64,000 bases of DNA from Colwellia chukchiensis (GTDB taxonomy: Bacteria > Pseudomonadota > Gammaproteobacteria > Enterobacterales > Alteromonadaceae), in the NCBI RefSeq assembly GCF_002104455.1, contig NZ_NBOC01000003.1:1-64000 (forward strand). The letters are read 5' to 3'. Numbering within the stretch: position 1 is the stretch's first letter; each line of letters starts with the position of its first letter. Made by a program: the position numbers and the translations under genes. Under the pieces are notes generated by a model. That model made no database searches. It had not been told where the DNA came from and saw only the letters and a program-made list of their open reading frames with translations. Below, piece by piece: positions 29,502 through 38,928 of this stretch.

Positions 29502-30509
29502 TTATTCGAACTTGCGTTCACGAGATAAGAGATCAGCGGCGGCTACTTTAGCGTTTTTACCACAGTAAAGCACTTGATAGACTTGCTCAACAATCGGCAT
29601 TTCAACCGACATACGCTGCGCAAGCAAGTACACTTCTTTGGTATTGCGATAACCTTCCACCACTTGCCCAATATCGGCAATGGCTTGTTCAACCTCAACG
29701 CCTGCGCCAAGCGCAAGGCCAAAGCGACGGTTGCGTGATTGGTTATCCATACAGGTTAACACCAAGTCGCCCAAGCCTGCCATGCCCATAAAGGTTGACG
29801 GCTCAGCCTTTAGGGCACAACCTAAACGCGTCATTTCCGCTAAACCACGGGTGATTAAGGCGGTACGCGCATTGGCACCAAAACCGATGCCATCGGCCAT
29901 ACCTGCTCCTATTGCAATAACATTTTTCACTGCGCCACCCAGTTGTACGCCGATAAAGTCATTATTACTGTAAACACGAAAACGGCGCTCACAGTGCAAT
30001 AAGTTGGAGATATCTTCTACAAACGCGTCATCTGTTGACGATAAGGAGATTGCCGTAGGCAAACCAGCGGCCATTTCTTTGGCAAAGGTAGGACCCGATA
30101 ATACCGCTAACGACATATCATCGCCTAATATCTCTCGCGCCACATCTTGCAATAACCGACCGGTGTCATGCTCTAAGCCTTTGGTTGCCCAAACTAAACG
30201 GGCATCATGCTGAAGTAAAGGCTTAATTTGCGTTAGCACCTCTCCAAAAACATGACTAGGAACCACCACTAAAATATTACGACTGGCACTCACCACATCA
30301 GCTAAATTGTCACTCACAGTTAATGACGCAGGAAACGGACAACCGGGTAAATATTTATCATTACTACCACGACTTGCCATGCTAGCAACATGATCAGCAT
30401 CTCGCCCCCACAACAGCGTTTGATGGCCATTGCGGGCTAAACAAATGGCGAGCGCTGTACCATAAGAGCCAGCGCCAATCACTGAAATTGCCGCACGATT
30501 TTCGCTCAT
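29502..30509 (-). CDS. gpsA: Glycerol-3-phosphate dehydrogenase [NAD(P)+]
   Basis: GpsA makes sn-glycerol-3-phosphate from dihydroxyacetone phosphate for phospholipid synthesis. The 335-residue protein has the Rossmann motif [12 protein letters not shown] (about 10-21), the [19 protein letters not shown] active-site region with the catalytic Lys, and the [11 protein letters not shown] motif. It lies 2 bp downstream of secB. Its product could also feed the TagD-like cytidylyltransferase at 63.4 kb (inference). Confidence 0.96.
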   Translation of the reverse strand: MSENRAAISVIGAGSYGTALAICLARNGHQTLLWGRDADHVASMASRGSNDKYLPGCPFPASLTVSDNLADVVSASRNILVVVPSHVFGEVLTQIKPLLQHDARLVWATKGLEHDTGRLLQDVAREILGDDMSLAVLSGPTFAKEMAAGLPTAISLSSTDDAFVEDISNLLHCERRFRVYSNNDFIGVQLGGAVKNVIAIGAGMADGIGFGANARTALITRGLAEMTRLGCALKAEPSTFMGMAGLGDLVLTCMDNQSRNRRFGLALGAGVEVEQAIADIGQVVEGYRNTKEVYLLAQRMSVEMPIVEQVYQVLYCGKNAKVAAADLLSRERKFE

Positions 30510-30511
30510 AG

Positions 30512-31024
30512 TTAGTGCGTTTCTGTGCTTGGTGGTACTTGCTCTGCATTCGCCTGTGCTGCACGTTGCTGTTGTACATAGTTGGCGAATAAGGCTTCAA
30601 AGTTAACCGGCGCTAAATTAATTTGCGGGAAAGAACCACGGCTCACTAAGTTTGCCACTGCTTCACGCGCATACGGGAATAAAGTCGTTGGGCAAAATGC
30701 GCCTATGGTGTGCGCTAATTGTGCTTCAGCAAGGTTACCTATGGTAAAAATACCCGCTTGTTGTACTTCAGCAAGAAACGCCGTTTGTGCTTCAACGGTT
30801 GCGGTAACGGTTAGCGATAACGTCACTTCATAGGTATCTTCCGCTAGTTTTGTTGACTTAGTATCAATGTCTAGCTTAACTTCTGGCTGCCATTCTTTTT
30901 GGAAAATAGCGGGTGAGTTTGGCGTTTCAAAAGAAATGTCTTTGGTATAAACACGTTGAATTGCAAATTGTGGTGCTTTTTGTTCGTCAGTTGCTGCGGC
31001 GCTGTTTTGATTTTCTTCAGCCAT
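30512..31024 (-). CDS. secB: Protein-export chaperone SecB
   Basis: SecB holds precursors unfolded and delivers them to SecA. The 170-residue protein has the conserved start [17 protein letters not shown], the acidic [16 protein letters not shown] strand region and [26 protein letters not shown] Gln/Glu/Thr-rich tail makes it slightly longer than E. coli SecB. It is followed closely by gpsA, as in enterobacteria. Confidence 0.96.
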   Translation of the reverse strand: MAEENQNSAAATDEQKAPQFAIQRVYTKDISFETPNSPAIFQKEWQPEVKLDIDTKSTKLAEDTYEVTLSLTVTATVEAQTAFLAEVQQAGIFTIGNLAEAQLAHTIGAFCPTTLFPYAREAVANLVSRGSFPQINLAPVNFEALFANYVQQQRAAQANAEQVPPSTETH

Positions 31025-31088
31025 TTTTTTTACTTCCTATATATTTATGCCATTGTTTGATGGCGTATTATGCTAAATTTCACCAACA

Positions 31089-31343
31089 CTATTGTGCTAA
31101 AAGTGACGTTAATGTGCCCTGGGCATGTAATGCAAATAAATCGTCACAACCGCCAATATGATTGTCGCTAATAAATATTTGTGGCACTGTGGTGTGTCCA
31201 TGACTGCGTGCGATCATCTTCTCACGCAGTGCGGCATCACCATCTATTTTTATTTCATTATAAGGTACGTTCATATCGTCGAGTAAAGCTTTGGCTCGCA
31301 TACAATAAAAACATGTTACCTTGGTATATATATCTACTACCAT
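31089..31343 (-). CDS. grxC: Glutaredoxin 3 with CFYC active site
   Basis: The 84-residue glutaredoxin has the glutathione-binding TVPQIFISD and GGCDDLFAL motifs. The active site reads CFYC (residues 11-14) rather than the usual CPYC. Both cysteines remain, so disulfide exchange should be possible, though the redox potential may differ. It lies between secB and the rhodanese gene, as in E. coli. Confidence 0.92.
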   Translation of the reverse strand: MVVDIYTKVTCFYCMRAKALLDDMNVPYNEIKIDGDAALREKMIARSHGHTTVPQIFISDNHIGGCDDLFALHAQGTLTSLLAQ

Positions 31344-31372
31344 GAGTAAAATCCGTTATTTAATTATCTTTT

Positions 31373-31798
31373 TTACTTGGTTACTGGTAAGCCGGCACTT
31401 TGCCAAGCACCCATACCACCTTTAAGTATGCTAACACGACTAAAGCCTGCTTTTGCCAGTTGATTAGCCACTTTACTGGCACTAATCCCCGCACTACATA
31501 CTACAATAATGGGCTTATCTTTATGCTTTTCAAGACTCGCAAAGTCATTTTTGCTGACTTTTTCATTACTAAGGTGAAGTGCATCAATAATGTGTCCGGC
31601 TTTAAAATCCTTTTCGCTGCGGGTATCAACCACCACACCTGACTCGCGATTAACCAGCAGCGTCATTTGCTGTGTGCTTAATTGTTTAATCGGTGACAGC
31701 TGAATTTTAATGGTGATGGCAATAATCATCACCACCAGAATAAGCCAAATCGTACTCAATACTGGCTGACTCATTGCAAAAGTAATTAATTGTTCCAT
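31373..31798 (-). CDS. yibN: Membrane-anchored rhodanese-like protein (YibN type)
   Basis: The 141-residue protein has one N-terminal membrane helix (about 12-30) and a rhodanese domain with the Cys loop VVCSAGISASKVA and the conserved DTRSEKDFKAGHI strand. The sulfur acceptor is unknown. It opens the minus-strand unit that runs to grxC, secB and gpsA and is divergent from gpmI. Confidence 0.88.
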   Translation of the reverse strand: MEQLITFAMSQPVLSTIWLILVVMIIAITIKIQLSPIKQLSTQQMTLLVNRESGVVVDTRSEKDFKAGHIIDALHLSNEKVSKNDFASLEKHKDKPIIVVCSAGISASKVANQLAKAGFSRVSILKGGMGAWQSAGLPVTK

Positions 31799-32037
31799 AA
31801 GTTTTACATTCTATTTAACGAAAAATTGGCCACAGTATACAGGCTAATAATGCAAACCCAAACTGAACTTTTCATCGATATTTAGATTCGATGATTAACA
31901 GCAAGGATTGAGCGCACATTTGTTGCTGACAGTGAAACATTTTCTCTGACACTAGACAAGATATTCCCTTTGGCTCTTGATATACTGCGCACTTAAGGTT
32001 ATTTTTCCATAGATTTGCTCGCACCAAGGAAACCGTA

Positions 32038-33585
32038 ATGCCAAACAAAAAGTCAACTGTTGTTATTATTTTAGATGGATGGGGTTATAGAGAAAACCCT
32101 GAGTCTAACGCTATTTATCACGCAAAAACCCCAGTCTTAGATAATTTAATGGCGACTAAACCTAATATGTTGATTGAAACCTCAGGCATGGCAGTTGGCT
32201 TACCTGACGGGCAAATGGGCAATTCTGAGGTTGGTCATGTTAACTTAGGTGCCGGCCGCATAGTGTATCAAGATTTTACTCGTATCACCAAAGCGATTGC
32301 CGACAATGAGTTTCAAACAACGCCAGCACTCGTTAATGCGGTTGCCGCGGCGGTTAATAATAACAAAGCAGTGCATGTTTTTGGGCTATTATCCCCAGGT
32401 GGAGTTCATAGCCATGAAGACCATATTTTTGCCATGCTAGAGATGGCGGCCCAACAAGGGGCAAGCGCCATTTATTTACACGCTTTTCTTGATGGTCGCG
32501 ATACGCCGCCACGCAGTGCGCGAGCCTCGATAATGAAAGCACAAGAAAAATTTGCTGAACTAGGTTGCGGGCAAATTGCCTCTGTGATCGGTCGCTACTA
32601 CGCCATGGACAGAGATCAACGCTGGGAGCGTATTGAGCAAGCCTACAACCTGATGGTTTCAGGCCAAGCTGAGTTTCACTTTAGCGATGCGCTTGATGCC
32701 TTAGATGCCGCCTACGCGCGTGACGAAAATGACGAGTTTGTCCAAGCATCAGCTATCACCAATGCTGCGGGCGAAAACATTCAAGTCCAAGACGGCGATG
32801 CCCTGATCTTCATGAACTTTCGTGCTGACCGCGCGCGCCAGTTTACCCGTTGCTTTACCGACAGTCAGTTTTCTGGCTTTGAGCGCAAACGTCAACCCAA
32901 AGTTGCAGACTTTGTTATGCTGACCGAATACGCACAAGATATTGATACTGCCTGCGCCTTTCCTACCGTCAAATTAAACAACGTCTTAGGTGAATGGCTA
33001 GAAAAACATCAAAAAACACAATTGCGTATTTCCGAGACCGAAAAATATGCCCACGTCACCTTTTTCTTCAGCGGCGGCAAAGAAGACACCTTTGTTGGTG
33101 AGCAGCGCATCCTGGTGCCTTCACCCGACGTCGCCACTTATGACTTACAGCCTGAAATGAACTCAAGCTTGTTAACAGACAAACTCGTCGCCGCCATCGA
33201 AAGCGGTGAGCATGACTTTATTGTCTGTAATTACCCCAATGGTGACATGGTTGGGCACACTGGTGACTTTGAGGCCGCGGTAAAAGCCTGCCAAGCAGTC
33301 GACGCCTGTTTAGGTCGAGTGGTAGCTGCGCTGGAAAAAACGGGTGGCGAATGCTTAATTACCGCAGACCATGGTAACGCTGAGCTAATGAAAGATAACA
33401 CTACAGGTCAAGCGCATACTGCTCACACATGCGAGCCGGTGCCGTTAATTTATGTTGGTCGCGACGCTACAACGGCAACAACAGGTAGCTTGAGCGACAT
33501 CGCGCCAACGGTATTAGCTTTGATGGGCTTAGCGCAACCTGAAGAAATGACAGGCAAAAGCTTATTAACCCTTGCCGACGCTTAA
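32038..33585 (+). CDS. gpmI: 2,3-bisphosphoglycerate-independent phosphoglycerate mutase
   Basis: This manganese-dependent glycolytic enzyme interconverts 3- and 2-phosphoglycerate. The 515-residue protein has the metal motif LDGWGY, the phosphoserine loop [10 protein letters not shown] (Ser at about 63), [11 protein letters not shown] and the C-terminal TADHGNAE and [12 protein letters not shown] metal sites. It starts the gpmI-envC-yibQ run, the same order as in E. coli. Confidence 0.97.
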   Translation: MPNKKSTVVIILDGWGYRENPESNAIYHAKTPVLDNLMATKPNMLIETSGMAVGLPDGQMGNSEVGHVNLGAGRIVYQDFTRITKAIADNEFQTTPALVNAVAAAVNNNKAVHVFGLLSPGGVHSHEDHIFAMLEMAAQQGASAIYLHAFLDGRDTPPRSARASIMKAQEKFAELGCGQIASVIGRYYAMDRDQRWERIEQAYNLMVSGQAEFHFSDALDALDAAYARDENDEFVQASAITNAAGENIQVQDGDALIFMNFRADRARQFTRCFTDSQFSGFERKRQPKVADFVMLTEYAQDIDTACAFPTVKLNNVLGEWLEKHQKTQLRISETEKYAHVTFFFSGGKEDTFVGEQRILVPSPDVATYDLQPEMNSSLLTDKLVAAIESGEHDFIVCNYPNGDMVGHTGDFEAAVKACQAVDACLGRVVAALEKTGGECLITADHGNAELMKDNTTGQAHTAHTCEPVPLIYVGRDATTATTGSLSDIAPTVLALMGLAQPEEMTGKSLLTLADA

Positions 33586-33604
33586 CACGCAATTAACCGT
33601 GAAC

Positions 33605-34780
33605 ATGCAGCGATTAATGAGTACAAGCAGCCAGCATCTTGCTGGCTTTCTTGCGCTGATCATTTTACTGCTGCTTTTCACTGCCAACCATGCGGTTGCT
33701 CAAAACAGTAAACAGCAGCAAGCTAGCGCAAAAACTAGCCAGCAACTTAATGAAATACAACGCGCCATTAATCAGCAAAAAAAGGCATTATCAAGCACCA
33801 ATATTAAAATTAGTGATTTGCAGCAACATTTAAAGGCTGACGATATTGCCATCAGTAAAATCAGCAAAAAGCTTGCACAAACTAGCAGCCAACTTGAGCA
33901 AGTCAGTGAAAAATTAGTAAGGCTTACCACCGAAAAAAAGCAACTACAAACGGCGAAATTACAACAAGAGCAAGGGTTAGCAAAACAACTCAGAGCGGCA
34001 TATTCCGCCGGCCATCATGACTATTTAAAGCTGATGCTAAATCAGCAACAAGCCAGTAGCGTGCAGCGCACCCTTACCTATTATCAATACCTCAACACGG
34101 CGCGCATTAAAGAGATTGAACGCTTTCAAGCCACCATGGACAAGCTCTATCAGGTAGAGCAAGAGTATCAAGCAAAAGCAGAGCAACTGGCTCAGTTAAC
34201 CGAGAGCCAACAGCAACAAAAGCAAGTATTAGAATTATCAAAGGCCAAACAACAACAAACCTTAAAAGCACTCAATAGTAAAGCGCTCACCGGCCAACAA
34301 AAGCTCGCTAAACTCGAACGTGAAGAGCAAGCCATGGTCAAGTTACTCAAAGAAATGGCAGCAGCGGCACAAGCAGCAAAAAACCTTGTTAGCTTAAGCA
34401 AATTAAAACGCAAATTAAGCTGGCCGGTCAAGGGGCGTATTAGCCATAGTTTTGGCTCTCGAAAACAGGGTTATTTAAAGTGGAAAGGTGTGTTTATTGC
34501 GGCGCCTATTGGTCGACAAGTACAAGCGGTACATAATGGCACCATCTTATTTGCCGACTGGTTACAGGGTTATGGTTTAGTGTCTGTTATTGACCATGGC
34601 GATGGCTACATGAGCTTATATGGTCATAATCAAACGTTACTAAAATCAGTTGGTGACCGCGTTGAGGCTGGTGAAGCCATTGCTTTAGTAGGTCAAAGTG
34701 GCGGCCAATCAAAATCCGGTTTATATTTTGAAATTCGCCAAGCTGGCAAAGCCGTTAACCCTAAAATTTGGTGCAAATAA
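33605..34780 (+). CDS. envC: EnvC-like murein hydrolase activator
   Basis: EnvC activates the division amidases AmiA/AmiB rather than cutting peptidoglycan itself. The protein has a signal-like helix, two long coiled coils (about 25-270, rich in Gln/Lys/Leu) and a C-terminal M23/LytM domain. The catalytic M23 residues are lost: WKGVFIAAP stands where H.G.D is expected, and LYFEIR where LHFEIR is expected. This fits a non-enzymatic activator. I place the start at ATG 33605. A TTG at 33572 inside gpmI is possible but has no clear ribosome site. AmiB is encoded at 6.9 kb. Confidence 0.9.
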   Translation: MQRLMSTSSQHLAGFLALIILLLLFTANHAVAQNSKQQQASAKTSQQLNEIQRAINQQKKALSSTNIKISDLQQHLKADDIAISKISKKLAQTSSQLEQVSEKLVRLTTEKKQLQTAKLQQEQGLAKQLRAAYSAGHHDYLKLMLNQQQASSVQRTLTYYQYLNTARIKEIERFQATMDKLYQVEQEYQAKAEQLAQLTESQQQQKQVLELSKAKQQQTLKALNSKALTGQQKLAKLEREEQAMVKLLKEMAAAAQAAKNLVSLSKLKRKLSWPVKGRISHSFGSRKQGYLKWKGVFIAAPIGRQVQAVHNGTILFADWLQGYGLVSVIDHGDGYMSLYGHNQTLLKSVGDRVEAGEAIALVGQSGGQSKSGLYFEIRQAGKAVNPKIWCK

Positions 34781-34884
34781 TTATTAATTTTATCGATTAA
34801 TAGCGAGCAATGTTTTTCTGCTTATCGGTTGTGAATTTATCGATTTTACCTACCTGAGCTGTTACCCTTAAACCCGTATTTAAC

Positions 34885-35652
34885 ATGAGAAGTATTACCG
34901 TGCTGCGATTTCTGCCCTTACTATTGTTGTTTTTTTCTTCATTACTTGCTGCACAACCCGCACGAGTTGCCATTATTATTGATGACATTGGCTATCGTAA
35001 AAGCGACTTACAGGCGCTCTTTCTGCCAGGCAATATTAGCTACGCAATTCTCCCTCATACCCCTTACGGTAAAAAGCTCGCTTTGCAGGCACATGCCAAA
35101 AATAATGATGTAATTTTACACATTCCAATGGAAGCAAAAAATGGCAAAAAGCTTGGTCCTGGCGCCTTAACTAGCGTAATGAACGAAAGCAGCATTCGCT
35201 TAACATTAAGCAATGCCTTTGAGGAGATCCCCTTTGCTTTAGGGATCAACAATCATATGGGCAGTAAACTTACAGAGCTTTATCAGCCCATGGCTTGGAC
35301 TATGCAGTTTTTACGCGAACGAGATCTTATTTTTGTTGATAGCCTAACCACGAATGCAAGCAAAGCAGAACAGATTGCGCTCAGTTTTGGTGTACCAAGC
35401 TTGCATCGTCATATATTTCTCGACAATCAGTTAGAGCACGCTTATATTCGCCAACAATTTGAACAGCTAATTCGCGACGCGAAACGTTATCGCACTATAG
35501 TTGCCATTGCTCACCCTCATCCTGAAACCATCAGCTCGTTGCAGCAATTGTTGCCTCGATTAGCCGAAAACAATATCGAGTTAGTGCCAATATCTCAACT
35601 GTTAAGCAATAAAAATAACGAAACAAACCCAGCATTGAGTGCCGATGACTAG
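34885..35652 (+). CDS. yibQ: Divergent polysaccharide deacetylase family protein
   Basis: The 255-residue protein has a signal peptide (about 1-23) and a NodB-like fold of the YibQ type: VAIIIDDIGYRKSD near the start, HIPMEAKN, GINNHMGSKLTE, FVDSLTT and IAHPHPET. The group's substrate is not established. Its place after gpmI and envC is conserved in gammaproteobacteria. It should act in the periplasm on cell-wall or envelope glycans. Confidence 0.88.
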   Translation: MRSITVLRFLPLLLLFFSSLLAAQPARVAIIIDDIGYRKSDLQALFLPGNISYAILPHTPYGKKLALQAHAKNNDVILHIPMEAKNGKKLGPGALTSVMNESSIRLTLSNAFEEIPFALGINNHMGSKLTELYQPMAWTMQFLRERDLIFVDSLTTNASKAEQIALSFGVPSLHRHIFLDNQLEHAYIRQQFEQLIRDAKRYRTIVAIAHPHPETISSLQQLLPRLAENNIELVPISQLLSNKNNETNPALSADD

Positions 35653-35666
35653 GGCATATACATGCC

Positions 35667-36449
35667 CTAAGCTTTAATATTGTGTTTTTTCAGCAGTTGG
35701 TGTAAATACTTCACAGGAATGGCATAGCTAATACCGCTTGGCTTACTGATAACAGTTTCTTTACTTTGCTGCACAAAAACTTTATTGATAATTCCCACCA
35801 CAGCCCCTGTATTTACATCATACATGGCACTACCACTGTTGCCTGGGTATGCCGTTGCATCTAATTGATAAACAAGAAACGGGTCGCGTAACTGCCTTAA
35901 CATCGCAATACTAATTTGCCGCGTATCATCAAGTGGTGTGATTGTTGGTGTTAAGCCGGCAATAATGCCACGATGGGTTGCTGGGTACAGACCTAATACC
36001 GCACCAATTGGAAAACCAGTAAAGGCAATTTCACTGCCATCGGGCAAAAAGTCTTGCTGCGCTAGTGTTAAGGCGGGTAACGGCTCACTTTCAATTTTAA
36101 GCACGGCAATATCCGTCGCTTTATCGCTAGCAACTACGGTGGCAAATTTTACTTTTGCCGTTTGCCCTTTGCCGACAAAAACCGCTAACTTTTGTAATAA
36201 GTTGTCATCTAATTCCCTCGCGATCACATGATGATTGGTGACCACATAGCTGCCATCACCAATAACAAAGCCACTACCATAGAGTTTATTCTTCGGCTGA
36301 CCAATAGGCGTGTACACCCCAATACCTACAACTGAAGGCTTGATCAGGCGCACAGTGTCAACTAAATTGCTGGCGGCACTGGCGCTAAATAACAGCATCA
36401 ACGCTATCAAGGTTTGAAATACCTTTCGCATAATTTTATCCTTTTTCAC
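35667..36449 (-). CDS. Exported trypsin-like serine protease without PDZ domain
   Basis: The 260-residue protein has a signal peptide and a chymotrypsin/DegP-like fold with an apparently intact triad: His74 (TNHHVI), Asp113 (TDIAVLKI) and Ser205 (YPGNSGSAMYD). No PDZ domain follows. The substrate is unknown, and envelope quality control is a reasonable guess. A second in-frame ATG at codon 7 gives a more typical signal peptide. It converges on yibQ. Confidence 0.85.
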   Translation of the reverse strand: MKKDKIMRKVFQTLIALMLLFSASAASNLVDTVRLIKPSVVGIGVYTPIGQPKNKLYGSGFVIGDGSYVVTNHHVIARELDDNLLQKLAVFVGKGQTAKVKFATVVASDKATDIAVLKIESEPLPALTLAQQDFLPDGSEIAFTGFPIGAVLGLYPATHRGIIAGLTPTITPLDDTRQISIAMLRQLRDPFLVYQLDATAYPGNSGSAMYDVNTGAVVGIINKVFVQQSKETVISKPSGISYAIPVKYLHQLLKKHNIKA

Positions 36450-36766
36450 ATGTCGTGTTGCCTATCAACATTAGCCTATGCTCAATAAGCTAATGCTATG
36501 TTTACCTTAATTTAGCATAGCTTCTGCTAGCGAATTTTAAATTTTTACTCATAATTAAAGAACTTAAGTAAAAATAGCTCACTGCGCTAGGGTAAATACC
36601 TACAGCAAGTGATAAAAATTAACATAGCTTTCATCGCGAGCAAGCAAGTTTTGACAGCACACACGCATCTTAGCTTTGCAGCTCGACTAACCCATTAAGT
36701 ACCCGTTTACTTAAGATACGCTAAGGGTTTAACACACAACTCAGTGGTAATTACGGAGGTGGAACA
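36450..36766. other. Gene-free stretch before the patatin gene
   Basis: About 317 bases with no supported reading frame. It must hold the divergent promoters of the protease and of the patatin gene. Only the ribosome site GGAGGT just before the patatin GTG stands out. Confidence 0.5.
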
Positions 36767-37609
36767 GTGGCAAGTATTGTACCTATTTTAGCCGGTGGTG
36801 GCACGCGACTGCCCGCGCATATCGGCGTACTACAGGCATTAAAACATTTAGACATTAGTTTCACACATTTAGTTGGCGTTTCTGGCGGCAGTATTATTGC
36901 CAGTTTATTTGCAGCCGGGCTGTCTATCGACGAGATCAAGCGCATCGCTATTACCACTAATTACAGCCAATTTAGAGGTTTTTCATTAGTCAGTTTAATT
37001 CGTAATGGTGGTTTAAGTTCTGGCGATGTTTTTGAACAATGGGTCGACAAACACTTACAAGGTAAAACCTTTATTGAGCTAGACTACCAATTACATATAG
37101 TGGCCACTGACGTCAAAACTGGTCGTCCGGTTATATTTAATCGCGAAAGAACACCCGGCATGAGAATTTCACAAGCCGTGCGCTTTTCTATGTCTATTCC
37201 ATTAGTGTTTAGCTTCAAAAGCTTTGGTAAGCACTTAATGGTTGATGGCAGCATTTTATCAGAAGACGCCTTGCATCGAGATTGGGCAAACGATGGCACG
37301 CCAGTATTATGTTTTCGGCTACGAGGTGAACACGAATACGATGAACTCAAAATTAATGGCATGTTCCCAATCATTAATTATGTCACCTTGCTGATCCGTA
37401 CTTTTATGACAACCATTTCTCGCGAATATATTAATGAAGCCTTCTGGCACAATACCATTATCATTAATACTGGCTTATGCTCAGCCGTCGATTTTTGCAT
37501 GAGTGAAGAAAAAAAGTCCGCTTTATTTAATATTGGCTATCAAACCGCCTTAGAAATCGTGCCAATTAAAACCAACCTCACCAAAACGCTTGAAAATACA
37601 CCCAGCTAA
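36767..37609 (+). CDS. Patatin-like phospholipase/acylhydrolase
   Basis: The 280-residue protein has the oxyanion loop AGGGTRLPAHIGVLQAL, the nucleophile elbow GVSGGS and the catalytic Asp in MVDGS, so a Ser-Asp dyad is in place. There is no signal peptide, and it is probably cytoplasmic or membrane-associated. The start is GTG at 36767 with GGAGGT 5 to 6 bases upstream. It lies 230 bp before the first acyltransferase. It could release fatty acids for that pathway, but nothing in the sequence proves the link. Confidence 0.85.
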   Translation: MASIVPILAGGGTRLPAHIGVLQALKHLDISFTHLVGVSGGSIIASLFAAGLSIDEIKRIAITTNYSQFRGFSLVSLIRNGGLSSGDVFEQWVDKHLQGKTFIELDYQLHIVATDVKTGRPVIFNRERTPGMRISQAVRFSMSIPLVFSFKSFGKHLMVDGSILSEDALHRDWANDGTPVLCFRLRGEHEYDELKINGMFPIINYVTLLIRTFMTTISREYINEAFWHNTIIINTGLCSAVDFCMSEEKKSALFNIGYQTALEIVPIKTNLTKTLENTPS

Positions 37610-37700
37610 CCCCATCAATACAGGCAATAGGTAAATATTCTTACTGAGTTAAATAGGCAGATATTAAAATAGAAGTTATACTAGATAAAACAAAAAATAC

Positions 37701-37716
37701 TGGCGTTTTTATCGCC
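37701..37716 (+). promoter_or_regulatory. Possible sigma-54 promoter before the first acyltransferase
   Basis: TGGCGTTTTTATCGCC has GG and GC separated by exactly 10 bases, the -24/-12 spacing of sigma-54 promoters, 125 bases upstream of the start. The match beyond TGGC and GC is weak, and the same bases form a small GGCG/CGCC hairpin. It is noted because the PEP-CTERM gene in this region has a better match. Confidence 0.25.
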
Positions 37717-37840
37717 ACCCGCTCTCGGCTAAAATAGAAATAAAGCTCACGACTAATAACAATTCAGGCTTACAACTAATAGCGGTTATTTTCTCTTCCT
37801 ATCTTTGATAATAATGAACCCTGGGGGCATAGATAGAACC

Positions 37841-38608
37841 ATGAAAAACTATTCAATTGCCAACAACTTCGATCGTTATTTTCTAATTCAGTTAGCCAAT
37901 ACGCGTGCCCTAAAAGAAGAGGTTTTTAAAATTCGCTATGGCGTATACAGTTATGAGTTAGGCTGGGAAACGGGTAACCAGCAGCAGATGGAAACAGACA
38001 TCTTCGACAATTACGCCTACCACTGCCTGATCAAGCATCGTAGAACGGGCACTTATGCCGGCTGTATACGCTTAATTGTTCCCCCCGCCAATAGATCTGA
38101 CTTTTTACTGCCCTGTGAAAACCATTGCTTACATTACGCTTGGCCTGAGGTTATTGATTCTACAGAGTTACCGCGGGGCAGTTTTGGTGAAATATCACGG
38201 TTAGCGGTATTATCATCATTTAGACGCCGCTTACGAGAGCGCCGAAAGCCATTTGTAATTAACAGTTTTGAGTCCAATACTATCTTTACTGAGGATGAAC
38301 ACAGAAACTTTCCCAACATTGCTATTGGCTTATATTTAGCGTCATTATCCTTGGCTGATATCTGTGATCACCAAGGTACCTTTGTTATGATGGAGCCTAG
38401 ATTGAACCGTTGCTTATCTCGAATCGGCTTGCAGTTTCAACAAGCCAGTGACCTTATTGAACATCACGGAAAGCGCGCAATGTTTCACTTGGCAAGGGAA
38501 AACTTCAAATCAAACCTAAAGCCTGAATTACAAGAGCTCTATGAGTTAATCCATGCTGAATTATTAGCACAGCAATTTGTTTTGCCCCTTAAAAATGCTA
38601 GTGCATAA
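37841..38608 (+). CDS. PEP-CTERM-associated N-acyl amino acid synthase-like acyltransferase (copy 1)
   Basis: This family has a LuxI-like/GNAT fold, is linked to PEP-CTERM/exosortase systems, and known members make long-chain N-acyl amino acids from acyl-ACP. Visible hallmarks are FKIRYGVYSYELGWE, the METDIFDNYAYHCL segment, GCIRLIVPP and FGEISRLAVLSSFRRR. The start at ATG 37841 (MKNYSIANNF) aligns with the second copy (MSDFSIAKHF). Upstream in-frame codons would add 12 unmatched residues. It is followed by a close paralogue and the ThiF-nitroreductase gene. Confidence 0.88.
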   Translation: MKNYSIANNFDRYFLIQLANTRALKEEVFKIRYGVYSYELGWETGNQQQMETDIFDNYAYHCLIKHRRTGTYAGCIRLIVPPANRSDFLLPCENHCLHYAWPEVIDSTELPRGSFGEISRLAVLSSFRRRLRERRKPFVINSFESNTIFTEDEHRNFPNIAIGLYLASLSLADICDHQGTFVMMEPRLNRCLSRIGLQFQQASDLIEHHGKRAMFHLARENFKSNLKPELQELYELIHAELLAQQFVLPLKNASA

Positions 38609-38928
38609 TTAGCTACCCTCTTAATCACCAACCAATATATCAATTTACAGCCTGTAGTTGCTCCTTTGCTTTTCAGTGCTCACCATAGCTAGTTGAGTAA
38701 CTGATACAGAAGTATAAAGTTAGCGCAGCAACCTAGTGATAACATTCTTAACTAAGTATCGCGAGATACTTACTTTAACGCGGCATTAAATCACAGGCTA
38801 AAACAGCTAACATGTAAAGTGATTATTGAAAAAAAACATGCGTTTATATTAGCAAATACGCTAGATGTTGGTATATTCTTAACTGTACATAACTTAAATA
38901 AAACAGTCATAAAGGTGTGGATTGACCA
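38609..38928. other. Gene-free stretch between the two acyltransferase genes
   Basis: About 320 bases with no reading frame of note. The spacing suggests the second copy has its own promoter here. I see no clear terminator or GG-N10-GC element. Confidence 0.45.

Noticed and set aside
33605-34780. EnvC as an active M23 endopeptidase
   Set aside because: The zinc-binding His/Asp positions are replaced, so it is better read as an amidase activator.
35651-35668. AGGGCAT-ATAC-ATGCCCT hairpin between yibQ and the protease gene as a terminator
   Set aside because: It is only 7 bp, overlaps both stop codons, and neither side has a clear T-run.
36767-37609. Patatin as the effector of a CBASS-type antiphage system (CapV)
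   Set aside because: No CD-NTase, sensor or accessory gene is adjacent; the neighbours are a protease and acyltransferases.
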